NCBI GenBank assembly: GCA_023512835.1 | Contig: CM042087.1 | Location: 14,478,853-14,542,852 of the forward strand | From: Taxillus chinensis | Taxonomy: Eukaryota; Streptophyta; Magnoliopsida; Santalales; Loranthaceae | Direction: 5' to 3' | Length of the DNA stretch: 64,000 bases | Shown: piece after piece, positions 20,142 to 30,826 of the stretch | How positions within the stretch are numbered: the stretch's first letter is position 1 | How the letters are laid out: the number at the start of each line of letters is the position of its first letter | The notes under the pieces: generated by a model | Told to the model about the DNA's origin: nothing | The model's database searches: none | What the model saw: the letters and a program-made list of their open reading frames with translations, nothing else | Position numbers and translations under genes: made by a program

Positions 20142-21305
20142 GTACCTCAATATTTGCCATGAGGAAGACGTTCGACTTCTCGGTTGGCTCATCATCAGAG
20201 GATTCCTCCTCTTCTTCCGAGCCACTGACGTACTTCGTGATGAACGCCTTCATCTTGTTCTTGCTATTTTCTGAGGTGGAGCATCGGGGTTTAACCATGT
20301 CACTTTTACCAGCCATCTTTGATTTTGATTTACAATCCTTGGCCCAGTGACCCAGTTTCCCACAGTTATAGCAGTCTTGGGAAGTAGACTTCGATCGCCC
20401 CTTTCTTCTTGATGATGATGAGGAGCCTCTTTTGAATCCTTTTTTGCTTTTCCTCAGGAACCGCTCGAAGGATTTGACAAGAAGAGCTACTTCTTCTTCA
20501 ACATCTGAGTCAAAGTTCTCTGACTCTTCCGTATCATCATCGCACTATATGCTCAGACATTGCGTAGCTTTAAAAGCTACCCCCTTTTCTCTACCAGATC
20601 TTGTCAGCTTGCATCTGGAGCTGCTTGGAGTAGTAGCGATCCGATAAGGAACGGAAAAACTTGTCATTCATTTGAAATTGAGTGTAACGCTCATTGACAG
20701 TTTTCAAGTCGAGAATGAGCTTGCTGAATCTCCGATAGATGCTCTCGAAGGATTCACCAGGTTTATAAGTGAAGCTCTTAAAGTTCTGTCTGAGAGCAGA
20801 GATGACGTTCTGCATTTGGGACTGACTTCCCTCATAGATGATTGTTAGTTTATCCCAGACAGCTTTCGTTGTCGTGCAGCCCTAGACGTCCGTGAATGCT
20901 TTGGAGTCCAAAGACAATATTATGTATGCCAGAGCCTTTTTGCTAGCATACTGCCAGCCTCTTTCCTCGTTGGTGAGTTCAGCATCAGTCTTTGCCTTCT
21001 AACTCCATTTTCTCCGATAGTCATCGGAATGTGTAACTCCTGATGAAGACATGGCCATATGAGATGATCATGACATATCATGAACATTCTCATGCGAGCT
21101 TTCCACTGGGAGAAAAGCTTAGGTGTGAACTTTGGCGGTTTGGTCAAAGTGAAACCAGAACTTTGTTGTTGAGGAGCAGCTGGAGTAGCAGGTTGAGCAC
21201 TTGTGCTCGGATCGATGTTTTCAATGCTACTGCGGTTGGGGAGGGCTCTTGTGCACCTCCGGAGTTAAGGCGAGCGTTGAACAGCATACTGCTTTCTTCG
21301 GCCAT
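20142..21305 (-). pseudogene. Copia-1 gag, truncated and frameshifted
   Basis: I place the start at ATG 21305 (MAEESSMLFNAR). The capsid part is clear: PPKFTPKLFSQWKARMRMF and CHDHLIW (about 21147-21040), then FKSFTYKPGESFESIYRRF and SKLILDLKTVNERYTQFQMN (20815-20591), typical of the copia UBN2-type gag. A CX2CX4HX4C knuckle, CYNCGKLGHWAKDC, is encoded at about 20372-20331. It is followed by the acidic tail VSGSEEEEESSDDEPTEKSN. At least two frameshifts are present. The ORF ends at the Tekay-2 junction, so protease and pol are missing. Confidence 0.85.
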
Positions 21306-21353
21306 TGTTGAGAGAAAGAAAGAGTGGGATCTCTACTTTGAGCAGATAGACTT

Positions 21354-21365
21354 ACTCTGATACCA
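21354..21365 (-). other. Copia-1 primer binding site (tRNA-iMet)
   Basis: The minus strand reads TGGTATCAGAGT two bases after the LTR end. It differs by one base from the initiator-Met tRNA complement used by most plant copia elements. Confidence 0.85.
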
Positions 21366-23182
21366 CTTGTTGGTCCCTGGGAGCCTAGAGAGGGGTGAAT
21401 AGGCTCTAATCGAAAACCCTTTTTCGTCTTTGGCACAACACTTGTCTGGTAAAAAGATAGAATCAATGTGGAAGATAACCAGATAGTGAAAGTATTCTGT
21501 TATATTATTAAAAGAAAATTACAAAAAAATATAGCAGATTAAAGCTGATGAAGCTTTTTGATCTACTGAAAACTCTCTTACACTCTGTTTACAATTACTC
21601 ACACATTAGCCAATTAAATCTCTAAGAGCTCTTGTACATGTATGTGCTTTTTTTTTTATGAAAATATACAAGTCTTAATATATATAGCCATCCGTTGGAA
21701 TACATTTTTGGAACATGATCTTCCAAGCACTGTGTAACATTGAATTCTTCTCGGGAATGTTTCTGCTTTAATTGTTGTAGATGTGGAGCTCAAGATCTTG
21801 GTTCTTTAAACATTGAATTACTTCGCATGATCCCAAGTGCAATTAAGGCTTTGTCCACATCTCCGTGTGTTCCACGTGTAAGATAATTTAGATCTTCAAC
21901 AAATCTATTTTATATTGGGACACAGCGAGCTGATGACTTTAAATGCGAAGCCGATAAAGTGAAGCAGCGTCTTCTTAGTCCGTTTAAAGTTCCTTAGTCC
22001 ATGTTAGTGAAGCTTGGATCCTAGCTTACTCCGTGTTAGTGGTTGCTTACTCCGTATTAGTTTCGTACTTGAATCATTATTCCGTGTTAGTGCTCCCTTA
22101 CTCTGTATGAATGAAAGGTTCGGAGAGCTTAGTCCGTATCAGCGCTTCCTTACTCCGCTTGAGTTGTTTACTCTGCATGAGTTCCTTACTCCGCTCGAGT
22201 AAAAGGTTCGGATTCGTTACTCCGCATCTCTTTTCTTTACTCCATGCGAACAAAGGACTTGGGTCCTTATTCCGCATAAGTCCTTCCTTACATTGCATGA
22301 ATAAAAGACTCGGATTCCTTACTCTGTGTCTTCATGTCCTTAGTCCGCTTGTGCCACGTCTTGGATTTCCCAACACCGGGAAACCGGTTAGTGATGCCCT
22401 ATGCCTTGACCCAAAAGGACAAGGGGTTGGTGAATGGTCACCTATTAGGGCTCCCACTAGGGCGCTGCCCCAAACCTGCCACAACCTCACACATGCCATG
22501 CACAAACCACACGAGAAAACTAATCCATAACATATAACTATATTACATATTAAAGTGGGTCACTAGCCCAAAAACACAGTGTCTCAAATAGATATATGAA
22601 TGTCAAGTAAATACATGTGCTCAAGCCTCAACAGTTACAATGTCTCAAATAAAACAGTAAATCTACATACACATGCTTCCACTGCGGTGTAGTCCTCCTA
22701 ACGCCTACTTGGTCCTGCAGAGAAAAACATTAAAGGTGGGTGAGCAAACCATAGCTCAGTAGGGGTTATGCCTCCCTAGTCCAACCCAACATCTCCTCCA
22801 TAAAATGCTTAGTGCAAATATGTGCAGTATAGTGTAATTAAAGTAACAATGAAAAACACACAAGGAATTCACTGGTGGTTCCCTTAATGGAACCTGAACA
22901 TCTCATGTCTATCCCATGGACTGTCCCCTCAGTGGGACCTCAATACCTCATGTCCATCCCATGGACTGTCTCCTCAGTGGGACCTCAATACCTCGTGTCT
23001 AATCCAGGACTGTCCTCTCAATGGGACCTCAATGTCTCATACATCCAAGCACAATAACAAAACATACAAATAACTCATGGGACACCTTTATAAAAGAACA
23101 ACAAATCGCACGCATGTGCTCAAATTCACTTTACACCCCAATATAATTCAACAACATCTCATCCTCATTTTTTTCAACACAA

Positions 23183-23183
<1 letters not shown>

Positions 23184-23215
<32 letters not shown>
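23184..23215. repeat. AT microsatellite
   Basis: A pure TA run inside the solo LTR. Confidence 0.9.
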
Positions 23216-23219
<4 letters not shown>

Positions 23220-23534
23220 ACATGCATATCTCAATCCCTCACATCACAATACAATCTCTCCACAACCATCACATTAAACGGTTGCAACCATTGAAATGGA
23301 TTCCAGGAGACAGAACCACCTACCTCAAATCCAAATGCGTTAGGGTTCCGATTTGTAGGATCTTCTGCGCTCCTTGCTCCACTCCGATAGGTGCCTCCTT
23401 CTTCCAAGAATGCAGTGGCAACGAACACACCAACAATGGTCTCTCTCTCTCTCTCTCTCTAAAATCGCTGAATATTAAAAATACACTGTCGCAGAGGCGA
23501 CATCAACCACAAACTCCGTGAGATCGACCACATT

Positions 23535-23870
23535 GACCACGCCTTCTCCCGTTGACCAGACACCCACGTCGATTAGTCTTCACATCACACAAGGTTGACC
23601 TACAGCTAGGTCGACCACGTCGACCACACATCGACCCAGGTCGACCATTTCTCACGCCGACCAATACACATGGAAAAGCTCTCAGGAAATTGCTCTTGGT
23701 CGACCTCGACCTCGTCAACCACACATTGACCCACATCGAAAATCATCTCACATCGACCAAACCCTCTGGAAACTCCTCTTGTTCGGCATCAACCACTCGC
23801 CACACCAGGTCGACCACGTCGACCAAGCCAGGTCGACCATGTCGACCACTATTCCACATCGACCAGCCTA
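23535..23870. repeat. GTCGACC-rich degenerate array in the solo LTR
   Basis: More than fifteen copies of TCGACC or GGTCGACCACGTCGACCA occur in 336 bp, at irregular 12-40 bp spacing. Many include the self-complementary GGTCGACC. No reading frame across it is plausible. Confidence 0.75.
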
Positions 23871-24716
23871 CACACAAAAATTCAACTTAGCTTTCTTCAA
23901 AATAATTTGGCATTCGGGGCACTGCCTCGGAATCCCCGCAAGGAGCACTGCCCCCTTGACCGCCGCTCGTTGACCAAGCAGCAAGACTCCCACCGAGACG
24001 TTGCGCCCTTAGACTCCTGTTGACCATTATGTCAAGGTGCTTGCCCAAACACAAAAAAGACTAACTCATCAAATCCAAAACACGGGTCGTTAATAAAAAA
24101 GGGCACCTCACCACCTCCAACTCTTAGGACTAGGACACGGGTCCTCACAACTTGAGTAGAAGATTTAGCTTTTTACTCCACGACAGTTTTCTCTTACTCC
24201 TTGCGAGATGTAGACTAGGATTCTTATTCCGCATCTATTTAACTTAGTCCATTAAAGTGTAAGACATGAATTCCTTAGTCCGTAACTTTAAGCATTTGGT
24301 TCACATGAGTAATCCTTATTCCGTATGAAGACTTGGTTATTTACTAAGTGTTTGATGACACTCACGTTGGTCCAAATTAGGATTATGTATCGTGTCCTTA
24401 GCTTTGCTCTCATGAGTGAAGGTCCGGATTAAGGTTATATCTTCTGCACTAACTAAGAATAAACATATAATGTCTCAAATCAAATTACATAGGGTTTTAT
24501 CAGTATCATCCAAATTCTGGGATTGATCCAACAATATGAATGCATGAGATGCGTGAATGGATGCAAGTGAATGGGTTTAAACAAACTCCATTTTATTAAT
24601 AAAAGGAATAAGATTACATGCATGAGTGCAGTGCAACCTTCTAACAACTACAATAATAGAAACTACATGGCTCTAAGGCAATTATTCAGCCATCTCAAAG
24701 ATGGTAATATGGTCTT

Positions 24717-26140
24717 TAAGCGTGATGCCTCCTCCTTTGCAGCACTCTTTCTCTGGTATCCTCCCTCTGCTGCAGCATGGTCTCTAGTTGCTTGCCCCTC
24801 AGCTGCAACCTCTGAGTAGCTCTCTCTAAAGCGGCTTCCACTCTGTGGACTTGCTACCTCAACTCCTGGTTCTCTTGCAAAATGGTCCTCATAATCAGAC
24901 TCTGTTGTGGCTCGTGCTATGCTCTCCAAGGAATGTAAGTTGGGAAAATACCGGATTTTGAGTTGTTAGGCTGAATCTTGTGAGGTGTAGACCACGCTTG
25001 ATTCATCTTCCTCCCCTTCTCTTCTAGCATGGTGTGGCTGTAGATAAAGTCACAGTCTTCCATCCTAAAGAGCACTGCAACAACCTGACTATCTCCTACA
25101 TGTCTTCTACTCTATAGTAGGGCATTGGCAGTTGCTCCCCAAGGTCCTAACAAAGGAACCCAATTGTATTCATCACAACTGTATGTCATAGAGTTTTATG
25201 GCATCCATGGAGCGATCCAGATGATGTCTTCCTCTGTTAAGTTTTGCAGCTTCTTCTTCCAATCTTCAATTCCTTTAGGCAAAATTCACTTACTGAGTAG
25301 AATGTCCAATAGCGTGGTGTAAGGAAACTAATATACTGGTGTGAAGTTGGGGACAGCACAGGGGAGATGTCCCTTCAGCCAAGTGCAAAAAAGTGGTAAG
25401 CAGCCCATGAATTGTCCTGAGCCACGAGTCCTCAAATCAGAGAGGGAACGGATAGTCTCTACTAGAATAGCCGGGGTAGGATCACAACCTTGCACCAAGT
25501 CAATGACCACCATGTCTACGTATGCCGAGATGCGCAAAAAAATGACTAACCCGTAGATGGCTAAGGTTAAAAGGTGGTGAAATCCTGTTTCTATAGTAGT
25601 CAACATAACCTCCTGGATAGTTTCCCATGACAACTGCTCTCGCCCTTCGCGGTTTACCAGAAAAGGTGCTTTCCAAATTGGGACCTCCATCATGTTAGTA
25701 AAAGCTCTTCGTCCCGCTCTTCTTGGTTCAGGTAAGTAAACTTTCCTTCGGTGATCTTCTGGTATGTCAAGCAGTCTTCTATACTCTTCTATAGTAGGAA
25801 CAAGGTCAATGCCATTGAAGTCGAAGCATTTACGCTTTGGCTCCCAAAAGTGAAGTGTTGCTTGGAGCATGTCTCTATCAACTGGTAAGTCGGTTAAAAA
25901 CAGTAAATCGCCAAATTGCCAGACATAAGTGATCTTTCTTTCATCTGGCCATTGACTCCATTTGGCCCACAACTCACTAGTGAAGTCTCGTGAAAATTCT
26001 ACTGTGACCCGATTTGCCTTGTGTAACTCTCCTAGTGGAAAGTCTGTTAGATGGTGTTGAATTTCGCTGGCTGCTTGAGCCACCTCAGTAGTGGTTTCTT
26101 TCTCACATACACCCTCTAAGAGATGACTAAATATTGCCAT
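24717..26140 (-). pseudogene. Ogre-1 ORF1 (DUF7745-like protein, coiled-coil C-terminus)
   Basis: This is the extra ORF found upstream of gag in Ogre elements; its function is unknown. I start it at ATG 26140 (MAIFSHLLEG) because Ogre-2 ORF1 starts MATFSHLLKV. Conserved blocks are WSQWPDERKITYVWQFGDLLFL, FWEPKRKCFDFNGIDLVPT, IEEYRRLLDIPE, LTLAIYGLVIF and GCDPTPAILVETIRSLSDLR. The frame is open to 25328. Further downstream the C-terminal heptad-rich segment is recognisable (ILQENQELR, then RLQLRGKQLETMLQQRED), ending near 24717. The middle is broken by stops. I assign DUF7745 from the W-W, FGDL, DLVPTxEEYxxLL pattern. Confidence 0.75.
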
Positions 26141-26749
26141 GCACCCTAGATGAATGACGTGATATGCAATGTGGAAGGTTAGAAGAACAAAAGGGAATAT
26201 ATATAAAATGGACAAACAAAAAAATTGGCATTCTAAACAAAAAAGGGATGCCTTAATGCAGCTACCCTACAAAACCAAGATTAACATGGCATGCTTAGTC
26301 ATACAACATGTGGGTCGGTGTGCCCCTAATGGGCCATGATTTCTCACCCTATCTGATTCGTTGGTCCCCAAACTTCCTATCTAGAGTGCTCCGTATGCCA
26401 TGGGATTTACCGGTGGGGGGCTTTAAAGGACGTGCCTTAAAAGGACCTCAAGCTTGAGTGAGGAGTCCGGGGTCCCTTTGCGGATAATGATCAACGCGCA
26501 GGGCACCCTAATAAACATCGCTAACCTAGACTGTGATAGAAACTCAGGTATAGGGTTTATGCATGAATGCAATGATTTAGAGAAAGCGGTAAAGCATGAC
26601 TGTCATGGCATCAAAGCACGTAAATCAAAACTATCATGCAACGATGATTAACCAGAATAAAAACAACGATTAAATATGGAATAAATAAAGAATAAAAGAA
26701 TAAAAACAATTTAAAACAAAGAATAAACCTCTTAATCCTATCCTAGGCA
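26141..26749 (-). other. Ogre-1 untranslated leader
   Basis: About 600 bp between the PBS and ORF1 with no coding signal. It matches the Ogre-2 leader (40108-40752) in several phrases, such as GGATCCCC/CTCCGGTAAATCCCATGG and the CTTGAGGT block. Confidence 0.7.
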
Positions 26750-26767
26750 TCCCCAGTAGAGTCACCA
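26750..26767 (-). other. Ogre-1 primer binding site (tRNA-Arg)
   Basis: The minus strand reads TGGTGACTCTACTGGGGA, two bases from the LTR end. It is similar to the complement of plant tRNA-Arg(ACG), TGGCGACTCCGCTGGGGA, with three differences. Confidence 0.8.
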
Positions 26768-26769
26768 GC

Positions 26770-29283
26770 TGTCATCACCGAATTTCGTCCGGGAGGGAAA
26801 CCGCTTTTGGGGTGTGTTCCACCAACCGTCATCCGAATGGTAATGAAAAATTTAGAGTCACCACTAACCATTTTTGGGGTACGGTTGGTCACCTAAAAGG
26901 AAATTATCTATGTCGCTTAGGGATGGGCTCAAGAGTTGGTTACGCTTGGGGAAGGACTAGCACCCCCACAATGCCCTTTCGGTACTTATCTTAAGATTTT
27001 GAGGTTTCTACCTTTGTTTTAATTGCTTAATCTAAAGTTTACTTTGCCTAAAGGTGATATTGAATTTGCATGAGGCCTAAGGGTCTACTTTTTTTATTTT
27101 CTAAGTTATTTGTTAAAGTAGGATTAAGTCCAATTTGTCCTAAACGTTTAAAAGGAGTCCTAGCACTTGGTTTTTTATTTTTATTTCTATATTTTTTGTT
27201 GCAATTGAAAATTAAACTCAATTTATTCCTACATCTCTAAAAGGGATTTTATGGTTTACTTGAAATTTAAAACTTAAATCTAAAAAGGAAAACAAAGTTG
27301 AATTTATTTAAAAAGCATACTATTAATGGTACTCAGGGTAAAAGGTGAAGAGCATATAAAAAAATCTAAGTGTTAGAGAAGTTTTAAACACATCTAAAAT
27401 CAAACCTAAGGTATCAAAAATATTTTAAAAAAGGATAAAGAAAAACAAAGATCAAGTGTTAAAAAGCCTAAGTAATTGAAAAGTCTAAGTACTTGAGAGT
27501 TTTTAAGAAAAGGTTTTTTTCTCCTTTTTTTTGAAACATTTTTAGTTAAAAAGATTTTTTTGTTTTTATTGGGATAAGATTTTTTTATTGTTTGTTTCAA
27601 AAAACTTTTTTTTTTGTTTATTTTTGTTCGGAAAACAATTTTGTTCGGAAAATTCTTTTTTATTGGAAAATAGTTTTTTTTTTGTTTTTTTCCTTATAAA
27701 ACTTTTTAAAAAAAATTAAGAAATGATGATTTCTTTTAGAAACGATAAAATTTAAAACAAATAAACACAAATGTGCTGTGTATGATTGTGACATCCACAA
27801 AATAAAAAAAGCAAGCTCACTTTTTTTTTTCTCATTTTCCCTCTTTTTTTTTTGCTTTTTTTGTTTTACAAATTACAAATTAGGTGTCCCATAATTACAA
27901 AGCCCAAACTAACAAGATTCCTATGGGCCCAAAACTGACATCTCACTACACCCCCTATGAAATGATACGATATTGACCAAAGCAGAACATGCTGGATCCC
28001 AAATACAATCCCCATATTCGCCAAACGGGAAAAAAAAATTTCGTAGGCAACAGGAAGAATCGGCCTCCACACCATGAACTTGTCTAGCCCACGCCCAAAT
28101 AAATATAACCTAGGGAAAATAGCAACACAAATGCAATGTAATTAGGAGCGAACGTGGGGAAAACAACAACCATAAACAGAGACAGAACATGCACAAATAT
28201 GGAATAAGCCACAACGGGAAACATACCCATGCGGGTTGGAACTAGTGTCATGAACATAGAAAGGATGAATCAATGATACGATGACATATGAGCCATGACT
28301 AAATCATTTTCAAAACCATACAGCATTTGAAACAAACCCAAAAGAATAGATTAGAAACCATTTTTCTTGAAAACCAAACAAAGCCAAAAATGCTATCACG
28401 GATCCAAGGACAAACCCCGAGCAGTCACTTTTTTGTAAATAGACCTAAGCCTCTAACTCATTTTCAAGACTACCAAAGTATTCACATTTGGAAAGCCCAA
28501 TCAAAGAATTCATATGTTGTGAAAGCAAGACAAGATATCCATAGATAAGGAATAGAAGCAAATAGGGACCAAATATAGAATGAAAAAAACAGGGATTGCA
28601 TGCCAAACGGTTAAAACAGAATAAAGATTCACGTTCAGACAAACATAGAGATTAGCTAGCTTTACTCATGAACACATGACATGCAGGGACTTAGATAATA
28701 GTAAAATCTAGTAGCACTTATACTAGCACACAAACGTGAGATTCAACCATTTCAGACAAGAACAACATAGAATCAAAGCATCATGGGAGGAAGGTATTAC
28801 CGAGGCTACTGCTTCTCTACGCAACGCCTGTTTTCTCGCTAGCAAAATGAGTGTCCTCTACACTAGCTTCCAACCAAGCGATGGTGATGGTGAACGGGTG
28901 CCCATAGTGCTTACTAGGTGTCTTCTGCACCTCCATGGTACCTCCGTCCAACTATCGTGACATAGTGGAACAGTCTCGGGGATCCTCTGCCTCTCTCTTG
29001 GTGACCATGGTACGAACGGCAAATGGATACACCAACGGCAGCGTCGATCGAGTCCAGCTCCATAGTGACAAGCGAGTGGTGTGCCGGCCAAGGGGAACAA
29101 AGGGGGCATTTGGGGGTTAGGGAGAAAGGGGCGGCTATTTATAAGCAAGAAGGGCTAGCGTTACGGTTGGGAGATGGGTTGGAGCGTTGAACCGGTGGTG
29201 GGTTAAGAGTGAGGTTTGGTTTGAGAGAGGGAGGATAACCGGGGTTCCAACCATGGTTGAGTTCGACTAGCTAGAGGGGTGAG
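26770..29283 (-). repeat. Ogre-1 5' LTR (left edge certain, right edge approximate)
   Basis: The plus strand begins TGTCATCACCGAATTTCGTCC, the reverse of the GGTGATGACA end typical of Ogre. It is followed by the U5 text GGACTAGCACCCCCACAATGCC, and a T-rich block (27500-27860) that mirrors the A-rich block of the Ogre-2 LTR. The far end is placed only by where the integrase remnant begins (29284). I could not find a clear TG terminus or duplication there. Confidence 0.7.
27500..27860. repeat. T-rich low-complexity block in Ogre-1 LTR
   Basis: Runs of T up to 10 broken by G, C and A. No coding signal; the apparent lysine-rich ORF at 27406-27600 is low-complexity. Confidence 0.85.
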
Positions 29284-30002
29284 CTGGAATGTCCCAGTAC
29301 TTCACCACGTACTTAAAGAATAATTGGGTCATGTCGTCTGCTGTACAGTCTCTTGGAGCTAGAATGAAAACTTCATACTTTGAGAATCGGTCAACCACTA
29401 CAATGATCATGCCACAAACTTCAGATCTTGGAAGACAAACAATGAAGTCCATGGAGACGCTCTCCCAAGGTCTTTCTAGTGTAGGCAAGGGTTCTAACAG
29501 TCCCACCGGTTGCCAATTCCCTATCTTGTCTTATTGGCACACATGACAAGTCTGCACGTACAATTGGACGTCCTCGTAAAGTTGAGGCAAGTAGTAGCTC
29601 CTTTTCACCAACGCCAAGGTACGATCGACTCCTGGATGGCCAGCCCACCCCGAGTCGTGACATTCTTTGAAGATGTCTCTTCTCAAACTTCCCCATTTTG
29701 GAATGTACACCTATTCCCCTTGAGTATGGAGCAAGTCATCCCTTAGGCAAAATCGCCGCGTCTTCCCAGCCTTGACGCATTCCACTAAGGACTTCGCTAA
29801 TGGATCATGCTCTATTCCTTCCTTTAGTTTGTCCACCGGGGGGAATTGTGGTTAGCTAATGGATGCAAGTTCCGCCTTCCGACTTAGTGCATTGCCAACA
29901 CATTATTTGTGTAAAGACTCATATTTGGGTAGTCTTGAGAGATAATCATTTTATGGGAATGCCACTATCTGGATGGTAGTGTAGCCGTCAATGGAAACAT
30001 TT
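29284..30002 (-). pseudogene. RNase H-integrase fragment of a separate chromovirus-like gypsy element
   Basis: On the minus strand, from right to left: the end of RNase H (LSRLPKYE, then NALSRKAELASIS), then KLKEGIEHDPLAKSLVECV and RRFCLRDDLLH. The integrase HHCC region follows: CHDSGWAGHPGVDRTLAL, YYLPQLYEDVQLYVQTCHVC. Last is GLLEPLPTLERPWESVSMDF with the first catalytic D, ending at VKYWDIPA. In-frame stops include one after CHVCQ. The sequence type differs from the Tekay integrases here and fits Reina/Galadriel-like chromoviruses. Its left edge abuts the Ogre-1 LTR and its right edge abuts LTR-like DNA, so it is probably the oldest layer. Confidence 0.78.
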
Positions 30003-30826
30003 TGATAGTACTTGGCCCCGATTCCGAGTCGGGGTCCCGAGTGACCCGATTGTTGACTTTCTTAGGGTTTATTGGTTAAGTTTGCATTTGAGCAGTCATT
30101 TGAGTGTGATACTATCTGCATAGTGTGTTGCTCGTCATTTTAAGCGTTTTGACAGTAATTTTACTCAATTTGGAGTTCGAGACCTTGGACGTTAATTATT
30201 GCTTTAGGAGGTCAATTATTGACAAGAATAATTATTGGTCAATAATTGGCATAAATATAAATAGAATGAAAAGAAAGAACTTTCATTTTACGCTATCACA
30301 TTGGTGCGTTTGAAAGAGAGAGAGAGAGAGAGAGAGAGAGCTTGAAGGCTTAGCGATTTGGGGCGATTTGGGTTCGTGGAGCTTAAAAAATCACTCCAGA
30401 TTGGTGTCCTTGAACTTCTTACCCCTTTCCTACCTTGGATATGCACGATTTATCATGATTTATGAATTTGAGCATGAACCCTAGGTTTTGGGGGAAATCC
30501 AATTTTGGTTTAGATCTAATGGTTTAGCATAAGATCTGTGGTTAAGAACTGATTTATATTATTTTAGATATGTGTTTATGTGATTCTGGGGGTGTATAAC
30601 TGTGTATTTCATGAGGGTTGAGAAGTTAACCTTGGAAATCTGAGTTTAGATCTAGATGGATATAATCTGCAATTATATGTGTGTATTTTTGTCATTACTA
30701 TGCGAATTAGTGGCGTTCAGGATGCATTTTGAGGTAGATATTGTACTCTGTTGCATAAAACGTGTGTTTGTGAGCGTCTGGGGGTCGCTGGGTTGATTCC
30801 CGATGAAGAATAGGCAAAAACGACGA
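30003..30826 (+). other. Unassigned promoter-like or partial LTR sequence
   Basis: No coding signal. The segment starts TGATAGTACTTGGCCCCG and contains a GA microsatellite at 30315-30340, preceded by ATAAATATAAATAG (30250-30264), which resembles a TATA region. The sequence from 30341 on looks like an LTR leader (AACCCTAGGTTTTGGGGG at 30477). It may be part of LTR-Z or a separate truncated LTR; I cannot decide. Confidence 0.45.

Larger units (their letters stand above)
22352..24149 (-). repeat. Solo chromovirus-like LTR inserted in the copia LTR
   Basis: Plus-strand TGCCACGTCTTGG starts it and ACGGGTCCTCACA ends it. The flanking target copies are GCTTG (22347-22351) and ACTTG (24150-24154), matching at four of five bases. 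Phrases such as GTGAGCAAACCATAGCTCAG and CTAACGCCTACTTGG parallel Tekay LTRs, but the rest is diverged. No internal region remains, so it arose by LTR-LTR recombination. It includes dollar-like tandem text at 22890-23040 (CTGTCCCCTCAGTGGGACCT), an AT run (23184-23215) and a GTCGACC array. Confidence 0.85.
20142..24533 (-). mobile_element. Copia-1: truncated Ty1/copia element (5' LTR and gag)
   Basis: On the minus strand a 5' LTR (24533-21368), a tRNA-iMet-type PBS and a gag ending just after its zinc knuckle are present. Everything downstream of gag is cut off by the Tekay-2 LTR end at 20141. The rest may lie left of the window beyond Athila-1. The LTR termini TGTTGG / CCAACA and the gag type identify Ty1/copia. 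A solo chromovirus-like LTR is inserted in the LTR. Confidence 0.85.
21368..24533 (-). repeat. Copia-1 5' LTR, interrupted by a solo LTR
   Basis: The plus strand starts TGTTGGTCCCTGG (21368) and ends GATTGATCCAACA (24533). The solo LTR copy at 35058-36408 has the same termini in the other orientation. Removing the insertion 22352-24149 leaves about 1.37 kb, close to that copy (1351 bp). Its U3 contains many degenerate CTTACTCCG repeats (21975-22351 and 24150-24330). Confidence 0.85.
24534..29283 (-). mobile_element. Ogre-1: Ogre/Tat retrotransposon remnant (5' LTR, PBS, ORF1)
   Basis: On the minus strand the order is LTR (to 26770), tRNA-Arg-type PBS, leader and the Ogre-specific ORF1. It is cut at 24533/24534 by Copia-1, so gag and pol are missing. 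The ORF1 protein and the leader phrase CTTGAGGT...TTTAAGGCACGTCC are also found in Ogre-2, but the two LTRs look unrelated in U3, so this is a different subfamily. The right edge is approximate. Confidence 0.82.

Noticed and set aside
24571..24819. Host gene next to Ogre-1
   Set aside because: The minus strand of this interval is the coiled-coil end of ORF1, and the plus-strand ORF is its shadow.
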